A stretch of DNA of 46,743 nucleotides, from contig WOGZ01000264.1 of NCBI GenBank assembly GCA_009733775.1, positions 1 to 46,743 of the forward strand, read 5' to 3'. The stretch comes from Alectoria sarmentosa. Taxonomy: Eukaryota; Ascomycota; Lecanoromycetes; Lecanorales; Parmeliaceae. Made by a program: the position numbers and the translations under genes. Below, in pieces: positions 31,918 through 44,063 of the stretch. Position 1 is the stretch's first letter, and each line of letters begins with the position of its first letter. The notes beneath the pieces were generated by a model. That model saw only the letters and a program-made list of their open reading frames with translations, was not told the origin of the DNA and did no database searches.

Positions 31918-34900
31918 TCAGGAGGCCAGCTTGACGAAGTGCTTGTTCCATATCCAGCCGACCAAGTTGTCAGAATCATCTTGATTCTTCGCGAGCCAGA
32001 GCTCACCCTTTTCGCCGATGACATCGAAGATCTAAGTGAACAGATTAGTGCTGCGTTGAGCCGCCCGCTCAAAGGAACGTCAAACTTACTTCTCCGGCAA
32101 CGTAAGTCAGATAGGGATAGCCAGCCTCTTTCCGTGCACGATCAATATTGAACTCGTAGACGCTGGCTGCAAGGAAGATAACGTTAAAGTCCTTCTGCGC
32201 TTGCCCTGGCGCTGGAGATTGGTTACGTGGAGAGTCTGACATTGGCATTGCCGAGGAGAAGAAGCCAGAATACCGAGCAGAAGGAGAAGCGGCGCGTTGT
32301 TGAGATGTGGGATTGCTCGGAGGATAAGTGCTTCCTGACGAATCCCTACCGAGACGCGTTGAGTCTTCACTGAGGTGGCTAATGCTAGAATGGTCAACAC
32401 TGGGACGAGAGAGAGCTTGCGAAGGCTCTGTGAAGGTTCGGGCGGCGGCAGTGATCAGGCGTCCAGGAGTCGAGCTCACAGGTGTTGTGCTATTCGAGTA
32501 AGAATGGTAGCTGCCAGGCACCTCTGGTGTTCGTGGACTATGGCCAGAGAGGGTGGAACTTGCCCGCATGCGGCGACTAGGTTCCACGTAGTTCCCTGTG
32601 GGTTGCCCTGCAGGCGCAAGCTGAATTCCGTCCCCGATTGCAAAAAAACTTCCACTGCTTCGGCCCCCGAAGTCGGGCTTGGGCAGTATGGGTGACTTGT
32701 CACTGCTGATGGAAAGTGTACGCCGTTTCGAGAGTTCCAGTGATGAAGCCTGCCTCTGGGAAGTGCTGTCGTCACCATTGAATGTAGTCGAGGGCGAAAG
32801 AAAATTGGCGGCGTCGTTGAGCATAGAACCGTTGCAGACCCCAAGTGAAAGGACTTGAGCTTCGAAGAAAGCAAAGTCGCCGGTAAAGGCATCAATAATG
32901 TCTTGCGCCTTGGTAGGTACTTTACTACCATCAATGGCTTGGCTCAGCTTCTTTCGCCAGATAATGTGCCATTGTATCTGAAGTTGAATGAAGTTGTTAA
33001 GACAGGCTTCAACCAATTTACCCGTCAACAAGAACAGCCTCGGCAGCTCGTCCTTGAGGGTATCATTGACTGCTATGAACTGCTCGCCTTGTTCGATGGT
33101 TTTCTTGTCTGGTTTGTCTCCTCGGTCTTTGATGGTTTTGAAGCGCGTGTAGTCCATGATTCGCTTGTTGCGCTTCTGCGTCAGCTTCTGAGGGCCTTCG
33201 TAGAGTTTCAATAGTGTCATCATGGGTTCAATCACATTCTTGCGAACAGCAGCGATCTGGCCCTGGTCAGGACCGTTTGACACAAAATCAGTGCGAGAGA
33301 ACTTACATGATCAGTCAGGGCAGTCAACGACATCTCCCTCGTAGACATTCTGAACTTTCGCCACTTGCTCTCGACCTCTGGGTAGCTTGTCTGAGCGACA
33401 TCGATATGGACCTCCATGGCCAGAACAAACTCGTAGAAGCGATTCATGAAAATCTGAACGTCGTTGGTATACATTTCCACGTCCCTCATGACGACCTGAA
33501 GCTGGAAGAAACATGAGCCGAACTTGTCGTAAACCGCTGAATAAGCTTTGTCTTCCACCATGTCAGACAAGCCAACCTGTTGTCTGAGCTTCTCTGTTCG
33601 ACGACCAAAGGCTTTCGAGAGGCCAATGCGAACATCGGATTCCTTGCGCTTTCTATTACTTGTCACCTGCTCTATTATATCGGCACGCCTCTTCATCTCG
33701 TTGATCCTCATGGAGATGCCTTTGACTTCTCGAACAGCAATGTCTAAAGCCGTATAATCGGGATGGTTTTCTGGCGTTGCTTCCAAAAGTTGTTCCAGTA
33801 ACAATGGATACTTGAGTATTCGCTGAACCGGCTTTACCAGTAGGGAATCAAGATCCCAAGCAGATGTAAGATCGTGAGCATAAGCTCGGCACTCCTTGAG
33901 CCAGATCTGCACCTTGGGATTTTTCTGCAGCACTTGAAGCTTTTGGTTGGCAGCATCATGATTTTTCAAGTACTCAGCATACACCTTTTCCATGTTCGCC
34001 ATGTGATGGGCAAATGCCTCCCCGATGAAGGTCTTGCGGTCTTTGTCATCATCACTCAGCTCGACTCCGTTTATGGAGGATTGATCATCGGTATTTCCGC
34101 TATAAGACGTTGCATTGCTAATACGGTTGCTTCGCCACCGTTTGGATTTTGGCAATACATAGACTGATTTCGAAGCTCCCTTCAAAGCGTCAAGGAAATT
34201 CGTCGAGAAGGCGACGATCTGGTCGGAATTGCCGAACAATGTCTTTACATCTTCTGCTGAAATAATTATGACATTTGAGGTGCCTTTATAAATGTCATCG
34301 ACGACCTTCATATCCTGCCCGAAAGAGTGCTCCGTATCAACTAGCTCTTTGATAATATGTCTCCGTCTGGTCAAGCGTTTCTGGTCTGGAGACGGCGACG
34401 AGGTTTTCGAAGTGGATTCCGTCGACACTGACGGCCCTTCCACACTTGGTCGGTCTTCGAACATAGAAGACGAGCCGGATGGCTGCACAGATGAATCCAA
34501 TGATCTCGAAGGGCGCGATGAGTCCTGACTGCGAAAGGAAGGCACCATACCATCATTAGTGGGAGGTTTATCAGGGTAGATGCTCGAAGTGATAGCGTCG
34601 GCTGGGGGTGGCGGCGGTGAGTGAATGGGAAGTGGGGGTGGAGGTATCACTGGAGAGTCATCTCTTTGAGGCGGCATGATGTTGATTGCTAGTCCAAGTC
34701 CTTTGATCGGAGGTAGTTGTGGACGAGAGTCCGCAGCTGGCTGGCCCACCTGGTAATGCATCTCTGCCAGATCTTCCGTCAAAGTCTTCCAGTCTTTTGG
34801 TGGCAATGAAGGTTTTTCCTCTATGGGACTATCCACGGCTTCCGCTTGTAGATAAATCCCACCGAGTGAAGGTGACATGTCCCAATCATCCGGGCCAGTT

Positions 34901-37900
34901 AGGCTAGCCCTCGCTGGCTTCAGATCCCCTTCGTCAACGACAAGTCTATTACCAGATGGCGTTGAATCGTTGTGCCCGCGTTCCATACTCTCTACCATTT
35001 TCTCATCGTGATCCTCCCTCACCTCTTTTTCAGGCATCGGTGGTACCCTTAGAGATGTCGTCCGTTTTCTAATCTGAAACTTGAGCGGATCAGGCATCGA
35101 AGTAGGCTGTTCAAACCTTCTCTTCGCCAGCTCTTGCAGATACAATTGGGTCACCTTCTTAGGGTCCCAACCCCCCTGACGAGCAAGGTCTGGAGACTGT
35201 GTCAGAATGTGTTGTTGGACATCATTCATTAGCTCCGGACTGACAATATTAGCGTCATGGTAATGGTCTAGAACACGATTGATTGTGCTATAAGCATCAC
35301 TATCCAAAGTGGTTCGAGCGGTGTGAGGAGAGAAGGATGCAGGAGACCAGGCCTGCTGCGGAATCTGCTCGCTTGTAGTAGTGGAGGTGGATAGGTGAGT
35401 TGGCTGTGTAGGGCTTGAGGGACTGTGTTCGTCGATTCGCTCCATCGGTGTTTCTCGATCATCCCTTGACCTTGTAGAAGAAGTCCACGAACTGATACTC
35501 CACCGACTTTCAGGATCTTCACATTGAGGTGCATCCTGGAGCTTTTCGTCGCGATGCCCTTTCAACAGCGCCCTCTCAATGACAGGAGTGTCACCAAGCA
35601 TGATTTGTATTGATTCTCGATCATCTTTCTCGGAGCTCGACTCTTCTGTTGCACGTGGACGTCGAGGATCTTCGGGACTACTGCTTGAGTCTCGCATGTG
35701 CATTATCTGGTCGAGCAAAGTCTGATGATCTTGCGATGGATTTCTGGAGCTATCTTGCGAATCCTCCTGAGGCTCATCGTCAAAGAACGTGTCCACTGAG
35801 TCAGATGTACCTGCGGTGATAGCGGAGGAGGGTTCGACATCCGAAGGAGGCGTTGCATTTCCTTTTTGCACCCGACAGAGGTTTGACGAGAATCGATCGT
35901 ACGTGCCGAGGGTGGGCGAATCCTCCAAGCTCAGATCCAGTACGGATCGCTCTGACAGATGGCCAGTATTTATTGTCAGTTCACGCTCCGACTTGGGTAA
36001 CTCCTCCGCTGGAGTTTGAAAACTGTCGTCCTCCATCTCTTGCTGGCACTCTCGACCTGGATCACTAGCTGGCCCGGAATTACCATGGCAATTTCTAAGT
36101 TCCTCAATTTCTTCCCTAGTGTGACATGCTCCCAGCTGCTGACCTTCCTGAACCATGGACATTCTCCTCTGCTCAGCCTCGACCTCTTGTCTCTCGTTCT
36201 CCTTGACCGTCTGGGTAAAAGCCTGCTGAATTTTCTGCCTCCTTGCCGCAAAATCCACAACACCAAGTTCTGGCGGTTTGCGAGGCCGGCTCTCTCGTGT
36301 ATTACTCAGGCTACCATTCTCAGTCCTCGAATATCGATCAGCAGCACGCGCACGAGAAGCCGTAGTCGAAGCACTCGAAACTGGTTGGCGGGGTCTTGAG
36401 CTGCGCAACGGAGGAGACTTCTTCGGCATCGGAGCTGAGATGTAGGCTGCAAGCCGAGGGTTAGTCGTAGAATGTGGATCACCAGTATCACCGCGCAGTG
36501 GGGATCTTCGAGGAGTATTCGATCTCGATTGCGGTTGTGGACTGCGGGGATTTTGATGGTTCTTCTTGCCTGGAGCCATTACCCTCGTCGGAGACTTCAT
36601 GTTGGGCCTGCCCAATGCAGAGTTGTTTCTCGTAGATGGTGTAGAGTTGCCAGAGTCAGACGTAGTACTTAAACGTCGCGTGCTAATTGGTATTCGAGAT
36701 TGAGAGTTGCGTTTGGACCTGCCCATTGAGATGGGAGAGGATGGTCGATCTCGTGTTGGCGAAAGATCAGTTCCATACATTCTGGACGTTGGTGGACCGG
36801 TCGGCACACCAATGAAATCGCTCCTTGTCCGTCGATGGATTTTTGGGGGAGGATTTGGTATCTGCTTCTCCATTTTGATCTCCTCTAATGACGGTATGAC
36901 GTTTGAGTACCAGGCGGAAGGCGACAATGGTGAGCCTTCAGAAACATGACGGTGTCGCTCCTCGGGAAACATTGGATTAGGGCTATGCATACTTCCCTCT
37001 GATCCTCTCCTCCGACGTGGCGCACTAATGCCATAACCGGGATCAGGTGGGGTAGAGCTCGTTGCCATAATCTCCCCGAACAGAGGCCGTCGTGAACCGT
37101 TGTCAATATACGGAGCCAGATCGATCATGGATTGAGAAGCAGACATCTTCGGCTCAAGGGCGTCCGTCCGTTGAGGCGTCGGGGTCCTCTTTGATCTTGG
37201 ACTTGAATTTGCATCCTCGTTTGTCCGCCCTCTTCGAGGGTGAGGTCTTGGATTGGCCGTGGACCGCGATGATTCCGAACCGAAAACCATCCTCGAAGAG
37301 GCATTCCCAGTGCGAACAGACAAGGACGAATTCCGAGGTTTTAGAGTGTGCACACTGGAAGAAGGGTTGGGGCCTGTGGACGGAGATCTTGAGCTAGACT
37401 TCCTTGGTAACGGTAATGTCTCGTCTGGGGTTTGGTTGAACCTGTCCACCAGGTCTTTCAACGATGTCTGCCGATTTCGAGCAGTGTTCAGGGTAGGGCT
37501 AGACTTTGCAGCGCTCAACGGAGATCTATCGGGAGTCGAAAAGGAATGATAATCGTGGGTATTGATGCGAAATGGTACAGCATGCAGGTTTTGCCCGTTC
37601 GCTCTAGGAATAGGACCGGACCTCTGTTGGTGACCCATGCTACGGTCACGGCGTTCCACTCTTATATCTCCCTGGCCCAGTCCATCAATTAAGCCCTTTC
37701 CAAATTGGTGCTGATGGTGCCTGTAGAAGTCGTGGGGATCGGGAGAGACCCTCCCAGTACCGTTGACCCCAGTGCTGGAGGTGCTCAGCTCGAAGGAAGG
37801 TGACGCTTTTGGCCGTTTCACCGACGGAGTATAGGCATAGGCAGGCAAGGGTGATATGGACGAAGGACGTGATTGAGGTTTGATGTCTTGAGCTGCGGGG

Positions 37901-37977
37901 TCGTAAGACGATGACGATGGCTGAGCGGGATCGTGGTGCTGGTCTAAGGCATAGTCGGCGTCGAGAGGCGACGACAT
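31918..37977 (-). CDS. Rho GEF with DH, BAR and SH3 domains (Tuba/Gef1-like)
   Basis: Exons (minus) 37977-33307, 33262-32090, 32031-31918; 1,985 aa. A Dbl-family exchange factor for a Rho GTPase, probably Cdc42, acting at curved membrane or polarity sites. Seen: ~1,200 residues of Ser/Pro/Arg-rich disordered sequence, with polyproline (IPPPPLPIHSPPPPP) just before the DH domain. The DH domain (~1,208-1,430) has RRHIIKELVDTEHSFGQDMK, DLDSLLVKPVQRILKYPLLL and a final helix. A BAR-like helical region follows (~1,440-1,740; GSCFFQLQVVMRDVEMYTND, AAVRKNVIEPMMTLLKLYEG), then a Ser-rich linker and a terminal SH3 (GEIFDVIGEKGELWLAK, DNLVGWIWNKHFVKLAS). The SH3 is recovered only by splicing the 58-bp last intron. 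No PH domain follows the DH, as in DNMBP/Tuba. Confidence 0.9.
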
Positions 37978-39395
37978 GCTGACAGGACCCGAAAGACGCG
38001 AGACATTAATGTTATGTCACATATAGAATTCGGCTTTGCCAGGCACGTGAGATTAATGACAGAGAAAGTGGAGGGTCTCGGTGGAAAGATGTCCGGATAC
38101 TTGTCGCACGTTGACAAACGCGGAGAAAGGACGTGAAGCCAGAATTTTATTGCGCGCAGTAGTTGTGTGGAGTGCTATGTGCAGGGCAACAAAGCAGGTT
38201 GAACGAAGGGTGCTTGTGGTATTTTGCGGAGAGCTCGAATGGCAGAGTGGTAAGTAATGAAGTTGATGTTGATGATGGCTGTCACCGAGAATCCTCCACC
38301 AATGAGATTGAGCCTTAATTTGGATCCGCTTGATAACAAGGCAAACGTGGGTACCCTAATGCCATTCAATGGTACCTCTGTGGTCAGTCTCCTGGAATTC
38401 CAAGATATCAATGATCTGGTTTTCCTGCGCTACTGCCCAGCAGCAACTAGTGATATTGGCTGTCACTGATGGTCACTGCCAAATCCTCTTCCCCTGCTGC
38501 CCATAATTTACTGCTGTGTGGGGCTCAAAACCAAGGATAAAGTACGGTACGGTGTACGAAGCAGCTACTTGCAGGGGTCTTGCTGGCAATGCTTTTGACA
38601 ACTGGCGGCAGCATGCCTCAAGTTGATGACCTTCAGCTCCGACTTTTGGCTTTCCTGAAGAATTATTGCAACAACGCTCGCGACTCAAGTTGGGAGTCAT
38701 GGATTCCCGCCTACCGTCCTGACTACGGAAGGAGTACGGCCTCGTATATTGGTACTCTACTCTACAGAGCGGACAACGGATTCCACACTAACATACTTGC
38801 GCTTTTCGCTCAGAAGCGACTTTCGCTCAACGGTAATGCAGCGGACTAACCAGTGGCAAGTATGAATCTTATTTCCTCAAAAGCTGGGTCAGGAACAGAA
38901 GAGATGGTTTCTTGAGAGAGAGTCTAAGATACCTACGCCTTCACGCAGGAAATATCATAGCCAGGGTCCCGGCGACAGCGCAGTAGCGAGAGCACAGACG
39001 AGTACCCGGACCCGCGTTTGTATTCCCAGTCAATTCTCAGTCATTTGAGAATCCAGTCTGCTCTTGGTCCATTCGCTAGGCAAATTTCATTTTGAGTCCT
39101 TCTTTGCTCTTGAAAATTCAACCAATGAGATTGGAGTCCTACTCGTATACTGACTAGTACACTTCGCAATTGACCTTTGACGCGCTCAACGCGTCACTGC
39201 ATTGACTATGTTTCTGATGTAAGCAAACCCCATTGAAAAGTTTGAATGTTTGGTCTTCACTCACGCGGAAAGTCTGAAAGGACTCCTCTTCAGCGTTTCC
39301 TCAAAGAAAAAGAGGCTGCACTTCCCCGCCTTCGGTTATGACTTGCCGTCTATTGCCGGCTGCTCAGTAAAACTCTGGGAACGTGTGTGGTGCGG
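37978..39395. other. Divergent intergenic region between Rho GEF and TERT
   Basis: 1.4 kb holding both promoters. Short frames at 38,175-38,849 have no recognised domain. The TERT leader just before 39,396 is ordinary mixed sequence. Confidence 0.5.
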
Positions 39396-42300
39396 ATGAT
39401 GGGCAAACGAAAACGAGATCGCCTTTTTGACGGGAATCCCAAGCGAACAAAAGTCGAGGAAAAGACCATAACCCCTGTAAAGCATCCTGCGTTAGGTCTT
39501 TATTACCGCAATATTTTGACATTACGAGACTATCTGCTCTCGAAGCTGCCTATAACGTCCAAGGCCAGACGTCGCAAAATTGTGTCTATCGTATCTGACA
39601 CAGCCGACTTTCACCACAAGGCTGAGGAGACGAGTACGTTGTCCCGAAATAGAGACTGTCTTTCCAAGCTCTTGAACAAGACCTTGGTTTGCACAGTCCA
39701 CGAGCAGACGCCGAGACCCGACTCTTCTAGGACAAAAGAACTTGAAGCTTTCTCTCAGCATGTTAGTCCCACAGCTGGGAGCAGCGTTGGCGGCAGCACA
39801 ACTTCGCTGTCAGATCTTGTCGACTTTGCCGTATGGCTCCTCTTCCATAAAAACCATCGCCACGCTCATAGACCGCCCCACATGCTATGTCATGGCTTTC
39901 AGCGTGCGAGTAACCCGCGACAAACTAATGAAGATCACTGTGCAATTGCTGGCATCCCAGGAATTGTATCGCACTATCCTAATGCAAATGTACACGCGCT
40001 TAAAGGCTCATCCTGGACGGAGATATTGGGCTTGCTAGGGAGAGAAGGTGACCGCATAATGCTCGACCTGGTTCTGGATTGTGGTATATTTATGGCAGGC
40101 GACGAAGGCCTGGGTAATTACTACCAGCTCTCAGGCAGGGGATGCTCCAACGTTCGCTCTAAGTTTCAAGCTCACCTATAGACATAGGGACTCCATTGAC
40201 CGAATTACACGCCCTGAGAGCCTCAAACTTTCGGACGGAAGCAACCGATTCGAAGCCAGAGCTCTGCAACACATCGGCAGCATGCCTTGTCTCTCAATCA
40301 AAGCCAAAAAATCCTGCTGCCATTACTTTCGTTCGAAGTCGTATGTTTTACGCACGCGCTGCCTTGAACGCCAAGGGAAGAGTCACGTTTGGCTTGCGCC
40401 ATATCCGTGAGTTTGGAAAGACTGCACTAGGTTGTTGGACTGACATGTTACAGATGTCTTGAACCGATATTCAGACGATGGTAAAATAGAACACACAATC
40501 CATATAATGAAGTACGTGTTCCCAAGGCAATTCGGGATGCACAATGTCTTTACTCGAACAGTCGACTCAAAGGAGAGCGTTCAGCCTTTTAAAGACTACA
40601 CTCTTAGAGAGCAAGAAATTACTGACTTGAAACGCCAAAATTTAACAAAAGGAAAGGCTGGAGCTTCAAGTATTGCCGTCAAACAGCAACTACCAAAAAG
40701 GCTTCGAGGCGAGGCATTAGACCTAGTCAGGAAATTGCAGAGACTACACTCCCGATGCTCGTATTACGATCTCCTGAAGCATTACTGTCCGATAAAGGTG
40801 AGTAGGATAACGAGTTATCCTGCCAATGCTGCTTGATAACATCGAATAGCGAACAGGTCCCCTTCCTAAGCGGATGGCCATTGCAGAACCAGCGGATTTG
40901 ACGCCCGAACAGCTTGATAGTCAAGTCCTAGGCTCTTCATCGTACTCAAGCATTGATGCCGCTGTTCCTCAACTTCGAGCGGAGCCTCCTAAAGCACATT
41001 TAGTCTCGCTAGCAACCCCTCATTCCGATGTATCTGCATTTTGTCAAGCCGTGCTATCCAATCTGATACCGAGCAGATTCTGGGGCGAAGGAACCCAAGG
41101 ACAGGAGAACAAAAACGTCGTGATGCGGAACGTTGATCGGTTCGTCAAATTGAGAAGGTTCGAGAACCTATCGTTGCATGCGGTGTTTCAAGGCTTGAAG
41201 GTATTGAATTATCAAAATTAAAAGCTCTGGTTGAAGCTGACGTTTACAGCTGACACCTATGACCTGGTTGACTCCGGCTCAGGTCAATCCTTCTCTGAAG
41301 GTTGCAGCTTCCGACGTTCAGAAGCGCAAGGAAATACTTCTAGAATTTATCTACTATGTGTTCGATTCTTTATTGATACCGCTGATACGCTCCAATTTTC
41401 ATGTCACAGAATCGAATGTTCACCAGAACCATCTCTTTTTTTTTCGACATGATGTGTGGCGGATGTTGACAGAGCCTGCTTTGGCGAACTTCAAACTCAG
41501 TATGTACGAAGAGATCAAGACTGTGAAAGCTCAAAGATTGCTCGACGCACGCGCCTTGGGTTTCAGTCAGATCAGACTGCTCCCTAAAAGCAACGGAGTA
41601 CGACCCATCACAAATCTTCGCCGACGAGTCACCAAGTTACAGAACGGAAAGGTTACCTTGGGCAGGAGTATCAATTCTGTCATGTTACCCGTCTTCAACG
41701 TGCTCGAATTTGAGAAAAGGAAGCAGCCAGCTCTGGTAGGCTCAGCTCTTTTCTCGGTTGGGGATATGTACCCAAAGCTGAAAACTTTCGCACAAACGCT
41801 CCAGAGGCACAAGCCACCGCCGGGGTCCTACTATTTTGCAAAGGTGGATGCCAAATCATGCTTTGATACTATCCCTCAACAGGAAATGGTTAGGCTCATA
41901 AAGCAGATCGCTTCCGAGGAAGACTACAGGATTGCTCGACACGCGGAGATCAAACCTTCTGAGACTCACGATTATGGTATTGCAAGGAATAGTATCGACA
42001 CCAAACCGGCGCGCAAATTCATTTCCACCGCCCGGGCCGCCACAGACTTCCAAAACTTCGACGAGTTTGTCAGTGGTGGTCTAGGAACAGCGAAGAAAAA
42101 TACCGTCTTTGTAAACAGCATTGTCGAAACTTTACAAACAAAAGAAAAAACGCTGGACCTTTTGCAGGATCATGTCGAGAGGAACGTTGTCAAGATTGGC
42201 AAGAAATTCTTCAGGCAGAAAGCTGGTATACCGCAAGGCTCGATCTTATCGAGTCTGCTCTGCAACTACTTCTACGCGGAGCTAGAGAGAGAAAGCTTGG

Positions 42301-43398
42301 GATTCTTGGAGGGAGATGAGAGCCTTCTGCTCAGACTGATTGATGATTTCCTACTCATCACAACTAACAAGGATCACGCGAAAAAGTTTCTGCAGGTGAT
42401 GCATGACGGAGTTGAAAAGTATGGCGTTGAGGTGAATCCGGCCAAAAGCCTTACGAATTTCGACGTCATCATCAATGGCTCTCAAGTGCCTTGCTTGCGT
42501 GAAAGGATCGAATTCCCCTACTGTGGCGACTTGATCAACACCAAAACTCTAGAGATTACCAAAGACAGAGACCGAAGGAAGAGTACAGGTAATTTGCAGC
42601 TCGCCAAAGCTTAGCCACCTGTCTCTACTAATACAATATAGTGTTGGCGAATACCTTGACCGTTGAGCCATCGAGAGTTCCAGGCAAGGCCTTCTACCGC
42701 AAAGCGTTGAAGTGCGTGTTTCTAGGCGGTCGTGTATACTGGCTGACAGTGACTGCAGTGCTTTGAAGATCCAGATGCACAAGATGTTCCTCGATACGAG
42801 TTTCAATTCCCCTGTGACAGTTTTGTCAACCATCTATCAAAACTTTGTGGAGGTAGCTATGAAGTACTATCGGTACGCCAAGTGCATGCAAGGAGGGAAG
42901 CATCCTCATCTAGATCTCCTCATAGGTGAGTCTGGTCGAGTCCCAATGAAAAAGGTCGAGGTCTCTGGGGGACGTAAGCTAAGGAGAGACTGGGGGAAAA
43001 TTATGCAGGTACAATACAGGATCTGGTTGAGTTAGCGTTGGTACTCATCAAAGGCAAACACAAGGGTCAGACCGAGCAAGGCTACATATGTACGGTCAGC
43101 AAATGCCAAGTAGAATGGTAAGCGGCCCCTGCATAAACAGCAGTACACGACGCACCACGTTTTGGACAGAGGCAAGCACTAAGGGTGCCACATGGCTAAT
43201 CTGGGGATGATGATACACAGGTTAGCGGCAAAAGCTTTCCGCAACATTTTAGCAAAGAAGCAAAGCAAGTATGGCCATGTCATCCTTTGGCTTGATGATG
43301 CCATTTGGCGCACAAAGCCCAACAGTGCCAAAGACATGTCAAGGCTCAATAGAGTCGTCAACGAAGGCGATGCTGTATTTTTAGATTACAAGTTTTAG
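39396..43398 (+). CDS. TERT: Telomerase reverse transcriptase (TERT)
   Basis: Exons 39396-40134, 40188-40406, 40454-40797, 40850-41200, 41250-42588, 42642-42711, 42759-42925, 43009-43117, 43221-43398; 1,171 aa. It copies the telomerase RNA template onto chromosome ends. Seen: a TEN-like N-terminus (LCHGFQRA; GREGDRIMLDLVLDCGIFM; NYYQLSGTPL), then the TRBD with ITFVRSRMFYARAALN, FGLRHIHVLNRYS and the T motif (RFWGEGTQGQENKNVVMRNV). The RT domain has motif 1 FSQIRLLPK, motif 2 VRPITNLRRR (668-677), motif A AKVDAKSCFDTI (Asp751), an insertion (IFD), motif B' AGIPQGSILS (876-885), motif C LIDDF (Asp916, Asp917), motif D and motif E CGDLI. The C-terminal extension ends VFLDYKF. Intron 1 appears to be GC-AG. 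ATG at 39,396 or 39,399. All three catalytic aspartates are present. Confidence 0.95.
40135..40187 (+). other. Probable GC-AG intron of TERT
   Basis: 53 bp, donor CAG/GCAGGG, acceptor ACATAG. Joining it gives QLSG-TPLTELH, the expected TERT TEN-to-TRBD junction. GT donors tried nearby give a stop or the wrong frame. Confidence 0.65.
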
Positions 43399-44063
43399 AA
43401 CAAACAATGCAACAATGAAAATGCATCGGAAGAATGCTAGAATGCTGCTATTACCTCAGGAATGCGTCGTGTTACCGTGCAGAGCAGAGCCAGCCACCTG
43501 TATGTATGCACCGACCCCCTCAATCATCAAATGCCCCCGCAACAAATATTCCCATTATTCCTATTGACTTTTTTCCCACGTTTTCGAACCAAAATGACCT
43601 CTTAACATCAATGCACCACTGTTTGGTCAGCTGTTGTAAGTGAAAATAAGAACAAGAACTCCTACATCAATTGGATCGCCCACTAGGGAAATCGTCATTC
43701 TCGCCCTCGCGCTTACTCCGTACCCTCCCTAAAAAAATGCCCGAATTTCCGACCCAGGCTTTCACTGCTCTCTCAATTGTTGACCTCTTCAATGATGTCG
43801 ATGACCACCACCATTCTTACTGTACATACATACCTGTCACTATCCTAGGTGCTGCCCGTCATTCTTTACAGACTCACCATCGTTGTCCCGTGGACGACTT
43901 CAAAGCGCCCTCAATCTCATCTTTGAAAACCACCAACAAACTATTGGACCCCCCACTCTACACCGCTACCAACATCAGTCGCTTCCCCAAGAGCTATACC
44001 ACACACCCAACGCATACATGCGAACGCTGGCTGACCCATGTTGCAATCACGCCTGACGATGAG
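43399..44063. other. Intergenic/5' leader of the TBC gene
   Basis: The TBC frame stays open upstream of its chosen start to 43,671 with an in-frame ATG at 43,737, but that stretch lacks conserved sequence. No other gene seen. Confidence 0.5.

Noticed and set aside
31745..32151. Plus-strand open frames of 79-123 codons
   Set aside because: They are antisense to the last exons of the Rho GEF, where the SH3 domain is encoded.
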